Below are positions 43,582 to 53,676 of a stretch of DNA of 64,000 bases, in pieces; the first letter of the stretch is position 1; each line of letters begins with the position of its first letter. Source of the stretch: Clostridiales bacterium. Its GTDB lineage: Bacteria; Bacillota; Clostridia; Lachnospirales; Lachnospiraceae. Made by a program: the position numbers and the translations under genes. A model generated the notes under the pieces. That model was not told the DNA's origin. It searched no databases and saw nothing but the letters and a program-made list of their open reading frames with translations. The DNA lies in assembly GCA_012519695.1 (NCBI GenBank), contig JAAYPT010000046.1, positions 23,599 through 87,598 on the forward strand, written 5' to 3'.

Positions 43582-45396
43582 TTATTCTACCGTGACAGAT
43601 TTTGCAAGATTTCTAGGTTGATCGGCATTTAAGCCTTTTCCGGTAGAAGTATAATAGGCAATCATTTGTAATACTACAACTGCTTCAAAGATTGCAAACT
43701 GATCCGGTACTTTCGGTAAAGGAATATGTACATCACAGATGGAAGCATCGGTTACATTCTCTTCCATACTTAATAAGATGACATAAGCTCCTCTTGCCTT
43801 TACTTCACGGATATTTGAAATTACTTTGCTATATACATGACCCTGTGTTGCAAGGGCAATAACGGGAACGCCTTCGCTGATTAAAGCAATGGTGCCGTGT
43901 TTTAGTTCTCCTGCTGCATATGCTTCTGCATGAATGTAAGAAATTTCTTTTAATTTTAAGGCACCTTCCATTGAAAGGGTATAATCAAGTCCTCGACCAA
44001 TAAAGAAAGTGTCGGTAGCGTTAAGCATACGTTTGGTTAGTTCCTCAATGTTAGCAGAAAGTTTTAGAATTTCAGCTATATTGTCGCTTACATTTTGCAG
44101 GTTTTGGATAAATTCCAATGCCTCTGTTTTTGTCAGTTTGTTTTGTACAAGCCCTAATTTGCAAGCAATCAGATAGAAAGCGGCAGTTTGTACAGTGTAT
44201 GCCTTTGTACTTGCAACTGCAATTTCCGGACCTGCATGCGTATATAATACATAATTGCTTTCTCTGGCAATGGAAGAACCCTTTACATTTACAATTGCTA
44301 ATGTTTTGGCGGTTTTAGTTTTCGCAAGACGTAGTGCCTCTAAGGTGTCAATGGTTTCTCCGGACTGAGATACCACAATCACCAGACTATCCTCTGTAAT
44401 AACCGGTTTTTCATATCGGAATTCAGAGGCAATTGCAACAGTTACCGGAATACCAAGAAAGTCCTGAATGAGTGTTTTCCCTACCATACCCGCATACATA
44501 GCAGTACCGCAGGCGATAATTGTAATATCGTGACAATTTTCAAAAAGGGATTCCGGGATATTATCCGCAGAAAAGTCCGGAAGTCCATTGTGAATTCTTG
44601 GAGCAATGGTTCTTGTAATTGCTGCCGGCTGCTCATTGATTTCTTTTAACATAAAGGTAGGGTAGCCGTCCTTTTGTGCAGCAGTAATATCCCAATTTAC
44701 TTCTAAAAATTCAGGTTCAATGGGAGTTCCGTCCAGTTCCTGAAGGGAAATACCTTCTTTTGACATGGTTAAAATCGCATATTCAGGAACAATAAAATAT
44801 TTTTTGCTGTATTGAATGAAAGCCGTTAAGTCAGAGGCAATAAAAGAGCCATCCTTACAGGTTGCTGCTACCATAGGGCTTACATTTCTTACAGCATAAA
44901 TCATGTCTGGGTTATTTTTGAATATAATACAAAAAGCAAAAGAACCTTTCAGTAAAGGAACTACTTTCTGTATTGCAGCGATTGGATTCTCACCGTCGTA
45001 AAACTTGTTAAACAGGGCAGCGGCAACTTCGGTATCTGTTTCTGAGATTAAATCTTTTTCCAAATCATAAGTAGCAACTAATTCGTGATAGTTTTCAATA
45101 ATTCCGTTATGAATCAAAGCTACATTGCCACATTTATGAGGGTGAGCATTTGCATTCGTAACACCACCGTGTGTTGCCCAACGAGTATGACCAATGCCAC
45201 AGGTAGCAGTATTTTCATCGCAAATGGCGCGCAAATCTTTTACTTTTCCTGCCGTTTTACGAATAGAAATACTTCCGTTTTCCTTAAAATAGGCAATGCC
45301 GGCACTATCATATCCTCTGTATTCCAGTTTTTCAAGTCCTTCCAGTAAAATCTCCTGAGCTTCTAACTTACCGGTAAAACCAATAATTCCGCACAT
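43582..45396 (-). CDS. glmS: Glutamine-fructose-6-phosphate aminotransferase (isomerizing)
   Basis: This enzyme makes glucosamine-6-phosphate for the cell wall. The 604-aa protein starts MCGIIGFTG with Cys as N-terminal nucleophile of the glutaminase domain (to about 240), then two SIS domains with VSQSGETIDT and the C-terminal LAKSVTVE. All usual features are present. It lies on the minus strand, behind a glmS ribozyme in its leader and the ribosome site AAGGAG, so its mRNA is cut when glucosamine-6-phosphate is high. Confidence 0.97.
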   Translation of the reverse strand: MCGIIGFTGKLEAQEILLEGLEKLEYRGYDSAGIAYFKENGSISIRKTAGKVKDLRAICDENTATCGIGHTRWATHGGVTNANAHPHKCGNVALIHNGIIENYHELVATYDLEKDLISETDTEVAAALFNKFYDGENPIAAIQKVVPLLKGSFAFCIIFKNNPDMIYAVRNVSPMVAATCKDGSFIASDLTAFIQYSKKYFIVPEYAILTMSKEGISLQELDGTPIEPEFLEVNWDITAAQKDGYPTFMLKEINEQPAAITRTIAPRIHNGLPDFSADNIPESLFENCHDITIIACGTAMYAGMVGKTLIQDFLGIPVTVAIASEFRYEKPVITEDSLVIVVSQSGETIDTLEALRLAKTKTAKTLAIVNVKGSSIARESNYVLYTHAGPEIAVASTKAYTVQTAAFYLIACKLGLVQNKLTKTEALEFIQNLQNVSDNIAEILKLSANIEELTKRMLNATDTFFIGRGLDYTLSMEGALKLKEISYIHAEAYAAGELKHGTIALISEGVPVIALATQGHVYSKVISNIREVKARGAYVILLSMEENVTDASICDVHIPLPKVPDQFAIFEAVVVLQMIAYYTSTGKGLNADQPRNLAKSVTVE

Positions 45397-45436
45397 ATAA
45401 AATCTCCTTGATATAGTTTGTACGGTTATGGATTTT

Positions 45437-45575
45437 TTGTTTTGATGTTGCCATCATATTTGTTACCATACTTCACAGCCGTATCTGCGTCCAGGCATCC
45501 GCTGAATTTTCGACCACCTGGCACCTCGTGAACCAACGGACATAAGAGGGCCGCTGGTGCATAGCGCTAAAGTTT
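45437..45575 (-). ncRNA. glmS ribozyme
   Basis: Read on the minus strand, the leader has the ribozyme landmarks in order: the cleavage site A-GCGC (45568/45567), ACGAGG, GGTCGAAAATTC, the conserved GCGGATGCC, ACGGCTGTGAAG, and the small hairpin GATGGCAACATC close to the 3' edge. Known glmS ribozymes self-cleave when glucosamine-6-phosphate binds. Edges are approximate. It fits the gene downstream exactly. Confidence 0.92.
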
Positions 45576-45618
45576 CTAAACTTTTCAAAATTCATTTCCT
45601 CCTAAAACGAACATGTAT

Positions 45619-45646
45619 AGTTTAGCATAAGAAGCCGGGAAAGCAA
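45619..45646 (-). promoter_or_regulatory. Promoter of glmS
   Basis: On the minus strand, TTGCTT (45646-45641), a 16-bp spacer and TAAACT (45624-45619) preceded by an extended TGC element. The start site would fall some 40 bases before the ribozyme. Confidence 0.55.
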
Positions 45647-45719
45647 ATAGAAAGATTAGGAATATATTTACCATATCCTGCATACACTTAGATAGAAAGT
45701 AAAAATTTACATAAATGAT

Positions 45720-48700
45720 ATGAGTATGATTTTCAATAGTGGAAGGGTGATATGGGGATTGAAAAAGAAAAGAAGGACATTCGTAATAGTGGCTATATGC
45801 GTAATCCTAATAGTAGAAGCCGTATTAGGAACAGGCATATCACTGGGAACGGTAATTGCAAGTGGTGGAACCATTAACGAAAGACTTGCAGTAGAACTTA
45901 CCGAAGGAAGAAACGGAAGTGTAGCGCAGACAGGAGAAACCTTGTATGCAAAAGTGGTTTCCAGATATTCCAAGGCGAATAATCCCAAAGAGAACGTAAA
46001 AGTCGGGCTAAAGATAGGAAAACTGCCGGAAGGAATTTCGGTTGCGGGATTTGAAAATGGACAAAAGAAAGTAATCTGGCAGGATGAAGAAAAGAAAGAA
46101 CATGATATTGTTTTGCAGTTGGTAGAAGAAGAAGGAGAACTGTATGTGGAGTTTGAACAACCGGCAGGTGCAACGGTAGAATTTGAAATACAGTTTAACT
46201 CCAGCAATGGAATCGGAGCAGATGGAGAATGTGTAACTTTAGAAATTGATAAAGAAAAAATTCAGGGTCTGGATTCCCCTATTGGAGACAATGATTACTT
46301 CAGTGAACCACTGACACTGACCTGGCATGGAAAAAATGAATGGGAGCCGGTAGATAAGAAGGTAAATGGAGTAGATAAAAATAAGATTTTAGTCAACAGT
46401 GAGAATCAACTGGCAGGTGAGTTGACCTATACCATTACTGCAAATAGTCTGAACAATGAAAAGTTTGGCGAAATTTGGACAGATTATATCACAGTAACAG
46501 ATACATTGCAGTTGCCGGAGGATGTAGCATTTCCGGAAGGAGCAAGGGTGAATGAGAGTAACACAGCTATTGTAGATGCCAATGGAAATACCATCTGCTA
46601 TTTCTCCAAATTGCAGCAGGATAGTGAGATTACTGCCATTACACTCGAGGGAAAAAAGGTAAATTTTCAGGTAAAAGTGCCAAATACATATAAAAAAGAC
46701 GGAGTGCCAACAAGAGAACAGGATCATCTGGCGCTGGAAATGAAGTTAAATGCAAATTTGCTGGTGGTAGCGGAAAATTATGCCAAGGATAGTGCCATAG
46801 AAAATCAGGTGGCAATACAACCGGTGCCTTATAAGCCTTATGATGTAAAAGGCTCGGCAGATTCTGCTGTTACGGTTCTGGTAGGAGAAAAGGAAGAAAT
46901 AATTATAAAAAAAGAAGCTGATAAAAAAGCGGTGCAGGCGGGAGATACAGTAACTTATACATTATCTGTAGAAAATAACGGAAAGTGTGCAATTAAGGTA
47001 TTGGATGAAAATGGAGCATTTTATCAGGTTACCGATGAACTTCCCGTGTATCTGTATCTCACCCGGGAGCAAATTGCCGAACTTCCCGAGGATGTAACAT
47101 ATAACGAAGAAACAAATACCATATACTGGATACCAAGCAGAGAAGATATAACATCCGGTATGGAGCGACACATAAGTTTTCAAACCACAGTAAAAGAAGC
47201 AACGGATGAAGTGATGAGAGGACTTTCCAATGGTTCTTTGATTAAAAATGTGGCGCAGTATAAAGGAAAATATTCCAACGAAGTGAACCTTTTGTATGAA
47301 AAAGCAGAAGTGCAGGTAGAAAAGACCAGCAAAGACGAAGATGGGGACGGTAAAGTTTCCAATGGAGAAAAGATTACCTATATCATCCGAGTATCCAATG
47401 ATACGGATTTGAATGCGGTTATGGATGAAGTAATAACAGATACCTTGCCAAAAGGTCTGATATTTGAATCGGCTACCATAGGAATCAATCAGAATATTAC
47501 CCAAAGCGGAACTTATATTTTGCACTATGGCATAGGAGAAGGAAAAAATAAGCATGAAGTGGAATTTCAGATTGATGGGCAAACCTTGTGCTGGAATGTA
47601 GGAAGTGTGCATGCGCATGAAGAAATAGTGCTTACTTATGTATGTAAGGTGGATGTAGATCAACTGGATGGAAAGACGCAAATCGTAAATAAGGTAACAA
47701 CATCTTCAGAAAAAGAAGATTATGATGTGGTGAAGGTAGATCCGCCTATTGATTTAGAAAAGACGGTGGAGCAGGATACCAATGTTATCTATCCGGATAA
47801 AACGATATTTGCCTATAAAATATCCCTTAAAAATGATACAGAACATCCAAGTCAAAAAGAAAATTTGCAATTAACGGATTCCCTGCCCATAGGAATGTTA
47901 CCAGTAGACTGTACCTTAATACAACATCAAAAGGTAGGGACAATGATTGTAGATACAGAAATTTCCTGGGAGGATTTTTGGCAGGGAAATATAAGTGAAG
48001 AAGCGTCCACTTTTACTTCAGTTATCGATGGAAGAAGGGCAGAAGTAAGAAAAAGTTGGAATGGTATCGTATTAGTCTGGAACATAGGAAAAATGAGTGC
48101 CGGGGAAGAGATTACCATAAAATACCGAGCACAAATTACATTAACGGAAAAACAAAAAAGTGAGGGCGGACAGTATGGTTTTACCAACAGGGCGCGCATA
48201 GATAACATTAGAAAATCCGTAACCGTGTATGGTGGAGAAACGGCAGAACCGGGAACTTCTGCTGATGTACAAAAAAGTGTGTGGGCAATCAAAAAGGAGA
48301 AGGTGAAAAATGAAAGTATTTTGTGGCAGAACTGGTATGATAAAGAACAGTTTTCTCTGGACTTAGAAGAGGAAAATGAGAAAAATCTGGTGATTTATAA
48401 TATGACAGTCATCAATACCGGAAGTGATGCTATTCATTTAAGCACCTTGAAGGATGTACTGCCCAAAGAGCTTACTTATATAGGAATTGACAGTGTTTCC
48501 TGGAACTTTTGGCAAAAGCGGGGGGCCTTTACACAGGAGATTGTGTCAAATGCTTATGGATGTCTGAATACCTATGAAGCGAATAAGTTGGTATCGGGAG
48601 TAAAAATAGACTCTGATTATAAAGAAAAAGAGAATCAGGTAGAATTTACGTTCAATCAGGCAGAGGGCGGCTATGAACTGGAAAGCGGAAAGGCACTGAC

Positions 48701-50597
48701 ATTTCTTATGCTTTGTGAGGTAAATGAACAGGCAAAGGCAGAAAGACCGATTGTAAATACTGCGCAGCTTATGGTAGACGAGAAAGTAAGTTATCTGAAA
48801 TATGAGGAAATTAAGACACGAAATACACCGTACGATTATAACCAAAATAATGGAAATTCCATGGATGAGGGAGTAACGGATGGAAAAAGAACAATTTCTT
48901 CTACGGTAGCCATTCTTCCAGAGAATGTAATTGTTCCGGGGATTAATAAAAAGGCAGTTTCTTATATTATTCCGGGAAAAACAGAAGAAATGCCATTAGA
49001 TGAAACGTCCAATATTCAGCCCAATGCTACAGTAAAATGGGAAATTGATTTATATAATGACGGAACCGTAGATTTAGCAGATTATGATGTGGAAGACAGT
49101 GTTACTACCAGTTTTCATCTAATCACGGAAAAAGAAGCAGAGAAAAAGCAAATTACTGAGCCATATAAGTTGGAGATATATTCTTACGACGGACAAAAAC
49201 AGCAGGAATTTGATTTGTCAAAACAGGTGTGGAGTACCGTAACGGAAGATTCCAACCAAAGCAATTACAAGTTTCGGTTTTCCGGGGAAAAGTATGGGAT
49301 TCCACCGGGAGGTTGTGCAAAACTAACGCTATATACCAATAATACAGTGGAAAACTATAAAGTATATAAGAATACAGCAACAATCTTGCCAGACACAGCT
49401 TTTGCGGCAAATAAGGTAAAGCATGGAGAGCTGAAAAAAGATAATGAAGGAAACTATATCGGTGTAACCTCTTCCGATGAAGTGAACGCATTGGGAGATT
49501 ATGCATCTGTTTCATGGAAAAGTGTAGCAGAAAAAGGAAAAGAAACCAATACAGCTCGCGGAACTCAGGAAAAAAATTATATTTCAGTAGGAATGGGAAC
49601 AGAATACGTTACTTACAAAAACAATATTCGAAATGTAAGTGAGAATGAATTTGGTAGATTGGTATTGATTGATGTAACGCCGGGCAATAACGATACAGGA
49701 GTTATCAATCAAAATGATGTAAGAGGCAGTGAATTTTCCATAGCCTTTGCAGATAACTTAGAAGTCTATGTACTAGAGAATGGTCAAAAGGTTCCGATAG
49801 AAGGATATCAGGTAGAATTTTCTCCTAAAGTCCGGTTTACACAGAAGGATTTTGATGGTGTAGAGGAAAAGGAGTGGCATGAAATATGGCAGGAAGGAGA
49901 CCGCTCATTCCGGGTAACATTGCCGGAAAACTTCAAGCTTTTGAATGAGCAGACTTTAGTTGTACAGTATGACGGTAAATTAGGACCGGATGCAAAACCG
50001 GGAGCCATTGCATGGAACAGTTTTGGATATCAATATTATTCCTGCAATCATATCAAGCCTATGAAGTCAGAACCACCAAAGGTAGGGGTGAAGATGCCGA
50101 AAATCCCAATGATTCAAAAAGAAGTAGTGGATTCTGGAGGCGAGGTACAAAACTATGATGAAAGCAAAGTATTTACCTTTACCTTGTCTCAAAAGGATGC
50201 CGCATCAGAAGAAGTTATTTGTGAATTTCAAGTATGCCAGGGTGGATATATTCTGGTGTCCGATTTGAAAGATAAAAACGGAAATAAAGTGGTGTTAGAA
50301 AATGGCAGGGAATATGTCGTTACCGAAGTAACAGATAAGATGCCGGAGGGCTATCAGCTTATCGGTATCGGTGAAAAGGGAAGTGCAGGAAAAGAGAAAT
50401 ATTCCTTTGTTTATTATGATAGCAAGGATATTACCATTTTAGCTAGAAATGAAGTAGATACCTATCAACCGGAAATCCCTGAAACGGGAGGAACGGGAAC
50501 AACTATATATACACTGGGAGGAATTAGTTTCATGGGAACTGCGTGTCTCATGCAGGGATATAGATTGCGCCGTAGGCGGGGAAGGAGGTGTAATTGA
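45720..50597 (+). CDS. Giant DUF11/isopeptide surface adhesin with IPETG anchor
   Basis: This is a cell-wall protein of about 1625 aa. A basic N terminus (KKKRRTFVIV) and one hydrophobic stretch form the signal. At least four DUF11-like repeats follow; examples are KKEADKKAVQAGDTVTYTL, VEKTSKDEDGDGKVSNGEK and the DTLPKGLIFES type edges. The C terminus is IPETGGTG, a hydrophobic helix and RLRRRRGRR, a sortase signal. The ATG at 45720 has no ribosome site; TTG at 45759 after AAGGGTGA is an alternative start. First gene of the surface cluster, probably the tip or adhesive subunit. Confidence 0.88.
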   Translation: MSMIFNSGRVIWGLKKKRRTFVIVAICVILIVEAVLGTGISLGTVIASGGTINERLAVELTEGRNGSVAQTGETLYAKVVSRYSKANNPKENVKVGLKIGKLPEGISVAGFENGQKKVIWQDEEKKEHDIVLQLVEEEGELYVEFEQPAGATVEFEIQFNSSNGIGADGECVTLEIDKEKIQGLDSPIGDNDYFSEPLTLTWHGKNEWEPVDKKVNGVDKNKILVNSENQLAGELTYTITANSLNNEKFGEIWTDYITVTDTLQLPEDVAFPEGARVNESNTAIVDANGNTICYFSKLQQDSEITAITLEGKKVNFQVKVPNTYKKDGVPTREQDHLALEMKLNANLLVVAENYAKDSAIENQVAIQPVPYKPYDVKGSADSAVTVLVGEKEEIIIKKEADKKAVQAGDTVTYTLSVENNGKCAIKVLDENGAFYQVTDELPVYLYLTREQIAELPEDVTYNEETNTIYWIPSREDITSGMERHISFQTTVKEATDEVMRGLSNGSLIKNVAQYKGKYSNEVNLLYEKAEVQVEKTSKDEDGDGKVSNGEKITYIIRVSNDTDLNAVMDEVITDTLPKGLIFESATIGINQNITQSGTYILHYGIGEGKNKHEVEFQIDGQTLCWNVGSVHAHEEIVLTYVCKVDVDQLDGKTQIVNKVTTSSEKEDYDVVKVDPPIDLEKTVEQDTNVIYPDKTIFAYKISLKNDTEHPSQKENLQLTDSLPIGMLPVDCTLIQHQKVGTMIVDTEISWEDFWQGNISEEASTFTSVIDGRRAEVRKSWNGIVLVWNIGKMSAGEEITIKYRAQITLTEKQKSEGGQYGFTNRARIDNIRKSVTVYGGETAEPGTSADVQKSVWAIKKEKVKNESILWQNWYDKEQFSLDLEEENEKNLVIYNMTVINTGSDAIHLSTLKDVLPKELTYIGIDSVSWNFWQKRGAFTQEIVSNAYGCLNTYEANKLVSGVKIDSDYKEKENQVEFTFNQAEGGYELESGKALTFLMLCEVNEQAKAERPIVNTAQLMVDEKVSYLKYEEIKTRNTPYDYNQNNGNSMDEGVTDGKRTISSTVAILPENVIVPGINKKAVSYIIPGKTEEMPLDETSNIQPNATVKWEIDLYNDGTVDLADYDVEDSVTTSFHLITEKEAEKKQITEPYKLEIYSYDGQKQQEFDLSKQVWSTVTEDSNQSNYKFRFSGEKYGIPPGGCAKLTLYTNNTVENYKVYKNTATILPDTAFAANKVKHGELKKDNEGNYIGVTSSDEVNALGDYASVSWKSVAEKGKETNTARGTQEKNYISVGMGTEYVTYKNNIRNVSENEFGRLVLIDVTPGNNDTGVINQNDVRGSEFSIAFADNLEVYVLENGQKVPIEGYQVEFSPKVRFTQKDFDGVEEKEWHEIWQEGDRSFRVTLPENFKLLNEQTLVVQYDGKLGPDAKPGAIAWNSFGYQYYSCNHIKPMKSEPPKVGVKMPKIPMIQKEVVDSGGEVQNYDESKVFTFTLSQKDAASEEVICEFQVCQGGYILVSDLKDKNGNKVVLENGREYVVTEVTDKMPEGYQLIGIGEKGSAGKEKYSFVYYDSKDITILARNEVDTYQPEIPETGGTGTTIYTLGGISFMGTACLMQGYRLRRRRGRRCN

Positions 50598-50654
50598 CCC
50601 TCCGGTGTATAGAAAGGAAATTGGTAAAAGAATGAAAAGGAGAACAGTAAAAAT

Positions 50655-52115
50655 ATGAAGAAGATATTGGCAGTATTGGCAAGCCTTATTATGGTGCTTG
50701 CAATGGGAATGACAACGTTTGCAGCAAACATTACGATTAAGGGTGGAGCAAATGGCTCACAGTATGCAGCGTATAAGTTATTGAATGTTACAGATGGCGG
50801 AGAAGGAAAATATGCATATACGTTAAATGATAAATATTTAGATGCACTTCAAAAGGTGACAGGAAAAACAGAAGAAAGAGACATTGTAAATTATATTTCG
50901 GAACTGACAGCAGAAGAAACCCGTACGTTTGCAGATGCAGTGTATACAGAAATAAAGGATGTTGCACCGGAAGCAGTGACAGATACCGATAAGTTTGAAA
51001 ATATGGAACAGGGCTATTATCTGATTGCAGAAAAACAGACTGGGGATGCGCAGGATACTTATTCCTTAGTAATGTTAGATACAGCGGGAAAAGAAGATGT
51101 GGAAGTGACTACCAAGGAAGATAAACCGGAGTTAGAAAAGAAGGTAAAAGAAAAGAACGATTCAACCGGAGCAGAAAGTGACTGGCAGGATGGAGCAGAT
51201 TATGACATCGGAGATGAAGTACCATTTCAGTTGACCGGTACAGTGGAAAAAAATTATGACAATTATAATACATACTATTATGCATTCCACGATACCATGT
51301 CAGAGGGACTTACCTTTCAAAAAGATAGTGTAAAGGTGAGTGTTGACGGAATTGTGATAGACAGTGGATACCAGGTAGTAACAGACGGATTAACAGATGG
51401 CGATACTTTTGAAGTACGTTTTACAGATTTAAAGGAAATCAGTAGTGTAAAGGCAGGAAGTAAAATTACGGTAGCTTATAGTGCAATTTTAAACAGCAAT
51501 GCAATTATTGGTGCAGAAGGAAATCCAAATAAAGCAAAATTGGAGTACAGCAACAATCCTTATGGAGATGGAACCGGAGAAACACCGGAAGATAAGGTAG
51601 TTGTATTTACCTATGAATTAGAGGTAAATAAGGTAGATAAGGAAGGCAACGCACTGGAAGGAGCAGGCTTTACACTTTATAAATATGATGATAAATTGCA
51701 GGCTTACCAGGCGGTAGGAGAAGAAATTTTGGGGGTTACAACCTTTAATTTTAGCGGTCAGGATGCAGGTTTATATAAGTTAGTGGAAACAACAGTACCG
51801 GATGGTTACAACAAGGCAGATGATACAATTTTTTCCCTAGAAGCAGAGTATGATACCAATGCCGATAATCCAAAACTTACGAAATTAGTGATTCGAGATG
51901 AAGACGGAAATATTATTTCAGATGGGGAAGATGCAGTATTTACTATTAATTTAGCAAAAGGAACAGCAAGCACGGATGTAGTAAACGTAAGTGGTACAGA
52001 GCTGCCGTCTACCGGTGGTATTGGTACGAAGATTTTCTATACCCTTGGAGGTGTGCTGATGTTTGGAGCAGCAACTCTTATAGTAGTAAGAAAACGTGGA
52101 ATGAAGGCAGAATAA
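50655..52115 (+). CDS. SpaA-type isopeptide-forming pilin, LPSTG-anchored
   Basis: This is the likely main fibre subunit, 486 aa. It has a signal peptide ending TTFAAN, a DPELEKK-type linker (KEDKPELEKKVKE) after the first domain, central isopeptide-fold domains, a Cna-B/SpaA domain with the E-box GLYKLVETTVPDGYN near residue 380, and the sorting signal LPSTGG, hydrophobic helix and KRGMKAE. Related proteins polymerise through sortase C. The ATG follows AGGAGAACAGTAAAAAT. It lies 57 bases after the adhesin gene. Confidence 0.92.
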   Translation: MKKILAVLASLIMVLAMGMTTFAANITIKGGANGSQYAAYKLLNVTDGGEGKYAYTLNDKYLDALQKVTGKTEERDIVNYISELTAEETRTFADAVYTEIKDVAPEAVTDTDKFENMEQGYYLIAEKQTGDAQDTYSLVMLDTAGKEDVEVTTKEDKPELEKKVKEKNDSTGAESDWQDGADYDIGDEVPFQLTGTVEKNYDNYNTYYYAFHDTMSEGLTFQKDSVKVSVDGIVIDSGYQVVTDGLTDGDTFEVRFTDLKEISSVKAGSKITVAYSAILNSNAIIGAEGNPNKAKLEYSNNPYGDGTGETPEDKVVVFTYELEVNKVDKEGNALEGAGFTLYKYDDKLQAYQAVGEEILGVTTFNFSGQDAGLYKLVETTVPDGYNKADDTIFSLEAEYDTNADNPKLTKLVIRDEDGNIISDGEDAVFTINLAKGTASTDVVNVSGTELPSTGGIGTKIFYTLGGVLMFGAATLIVVRKRGMKAE

Positions 52116-52148
52116 AGGAAAATACAGGAAAATTTGGGGAGGAAAGAA

Positions 52149-53114
52149 ATGAGAAAAGTGAAAGGAAAGGCAGCATATGGAATCATAGGTTTTACACTGA
52201 TTTTAGGACTTTGGATAGGAAAAATCAATGTTTCCATGTTATATGCCGCAAATAAAATAGATATTTCAAGACCGTGTTCTCTCACCCTTAAGGTAGCAGA
52301 TTCAGGAACCTATGGGGAAGAACTTTCCAGATTACAACTGGAAGCCAGGATATACAAAGTGGCAGATGTTGCAGCAGACGGAACTTATACGCCAACATCT
52401 GCATTTGAATCCCTTACCGTGAAGGACAGAGTAATGAAGCAGGAAGAGTGGGAGAAACTGACGGATAAATCCATGGAACTGGCAGAAGGAAAAGCAGAAG
52501 ATGCCAGAATTGAGATTACAAATGGAAGAGGGACAATTACAGATTTAGAAACCGGGTTGTATCTGGTGATACCGGAAGCAAAAACTACGGAATTATATGA
52601 GTATCAATTTCAACCGTATTTAGTGCCATTACCGCAAAATCTGTATGAACAGTCAGAAGTTTTATCGGATGATAAATGGAACTATCAGGTAGAAAGTGAT
52701 TTAAAACCGGAACGAAGTCCAAGGTATGGAAGTTTCAAAATCTGTAAGAACCTTACTTCCTATAATACGGCACTGGAAAAAGTCACCTTTGTATTTCAGG
52801 TAGAGGGTGTAGATAAGCAGGGAAACAGCGTTTACAGTAATGTGTTTTCCACTACCCATACAGCGGCAGGGCAAAAAGAAATTTTAGTAGAGCATATACC
52901 CGCAGGAACGATAGTAACTGTAACTGAGGTATACAGCGGAGCAAGTTATTCTTTAGAAACCGAGGCAGAAAAAACAGTAGTCATAAGTGCAGATGAGATA
53001 GTAACAGCAGATTTTAGCAATACATACAATGACGAGCTGATTCCCGGATATGGCGTAACCAACCATTTTGAATACGATGAGAATGAAGGCTGGCAGTGGT
53101 CAACACAAGAGTAA
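52149..53114 (+). CDS. SpaA-like secreted subunit without sorting signal
   Basis: This is a 321-aa protein with a membrane/signal segment (about 12-32) and a pilin-like body: domain 1 with LEARIYKVADVAADGTYTP and LETGLYLVIPEAK, and domain 2 with FKICKNLTSYNTALEKVTF, GVDKQGN and TVVISADEIVTADFSNTY. The C terminus ends at WSTQE without a sortase motif or membrane helix, so it may be carried by other subunits. ATG 52149 follows GGGGAGGAAAGAA. It lies between the pilin and the TasA-like genes. Confidence 0.85.
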   Translation: MRKVKGKAAYGIIGFTLILGLWIGKINVSMLYAANKIDISRPCSLTLKVADSGTYGEELSRLQLEARIYKVADVAADGTYTPTSAFESLTVKDRVMKQEEWEKLTDKSMELAEGKAEDARIEITNGRGTITDLETGLYLVIPEAKTTELYEYQFQPYLVPLPQNLYEQSEVLSDDKWNYQVESDLKPERSPRYGSFKICKNLTSYNTALEKVTFVFQVEGVDKQGNSVYSNVFSTTHTAAGQKEILVEHIPAGTIVTVTEVYSGASYSLETEAEKTVVISADEIVTADFSNTYNDELIPGYGVTNHFEYDENEGWQWSTQE

Positions 53115-53127
53115 GGGAGCTGAAACA

Positions 53128-53676
53128 GTGAAAAAATTATGGAAACAAAAAATAGTCTGGCTTGCTGTGGGACTGCTAATCGCGGTGGGAATAACACAGA
53201 TTCAGGGAGTTATGGCATATTTTACCACTTATGTAGCCACAGCAGGTGGCTACCCCATTATTCTGGGTTCTAAGATAACCATCAAGGAAGATGTAGAGGA
53301 TATGAAAAAGCATATTCAACTAATCAATACCGGAGAAGAAGATTGCTATGTGCGTGTAAAAGTGTTTTTCAGTAAAGACATAGAAGTAAGTTATGTTTCT
53401 GCAATGGATGAAGCAAATCAGGCATATTGGAATGAGCAAGAGGATGGATATTGGTATTATAAAGAAATTGTTCCGGTAGGAGCAGAAACACAGGAATTGG
53501 TGGTAACAATGAAAGTACCACAGGAATGGAAGGATAGTTTCAATGTGGTAGTGGTTCAGGAATGTACACCGGTACTGTATACAGAAGACGGAACACCTTA
53601 TGCGGATTGGAATAAGAAGATAGATACCAAAACAGATATCGGAACAATTGTGCGTGAGGAGGAAGGTAGAGAATGA
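53128..53676 (+). CDS. TasA/camelysin-like secreted protein 1
   Basis: This is a 182-aa protein with a signal segment followed by GVMAYFTTYVATAGGYPIIL, which resembles the SipW-dependent signal pattern of TasA/CalY proteins (AYFT, then TAGG). The rest is beta-rich with CYVRVKVFF and QELVVTMKVPQEW. Related proteins form fibres or matrix. The start is GTG 53128 behind AGGGAG; the reading overlaps the previous gene if extended. Coupled to the next gene by ATGA overlap. Confidence 0.82.
   Translation: MKKLWKQKIVWLAVGLLIAVGITQIQGVMAYFTTYVATAGGYPIILGSKITIKEDVEDMKKHIQLINTGEEDCYVRVKVFFSKDIEVSYVSAMDEANQAYWNEQEDGYWYYKEIVPVGAETQELVVTMKVPQEWKDSFNVVVVQECTPVLYTEDGTPYADWNKKIDTKTDIGTIVREEEGRE

Noticed and set aside
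46962..47681. Long minus-strand open frame (239 codons) inside the adhesin gene.
   Set aside because: It lies wholly within a clearly coding plus-strand gene, has no ribosome site and its composition (rich in Phe, Ile, Tyr, His) is typical of a shadow frame.
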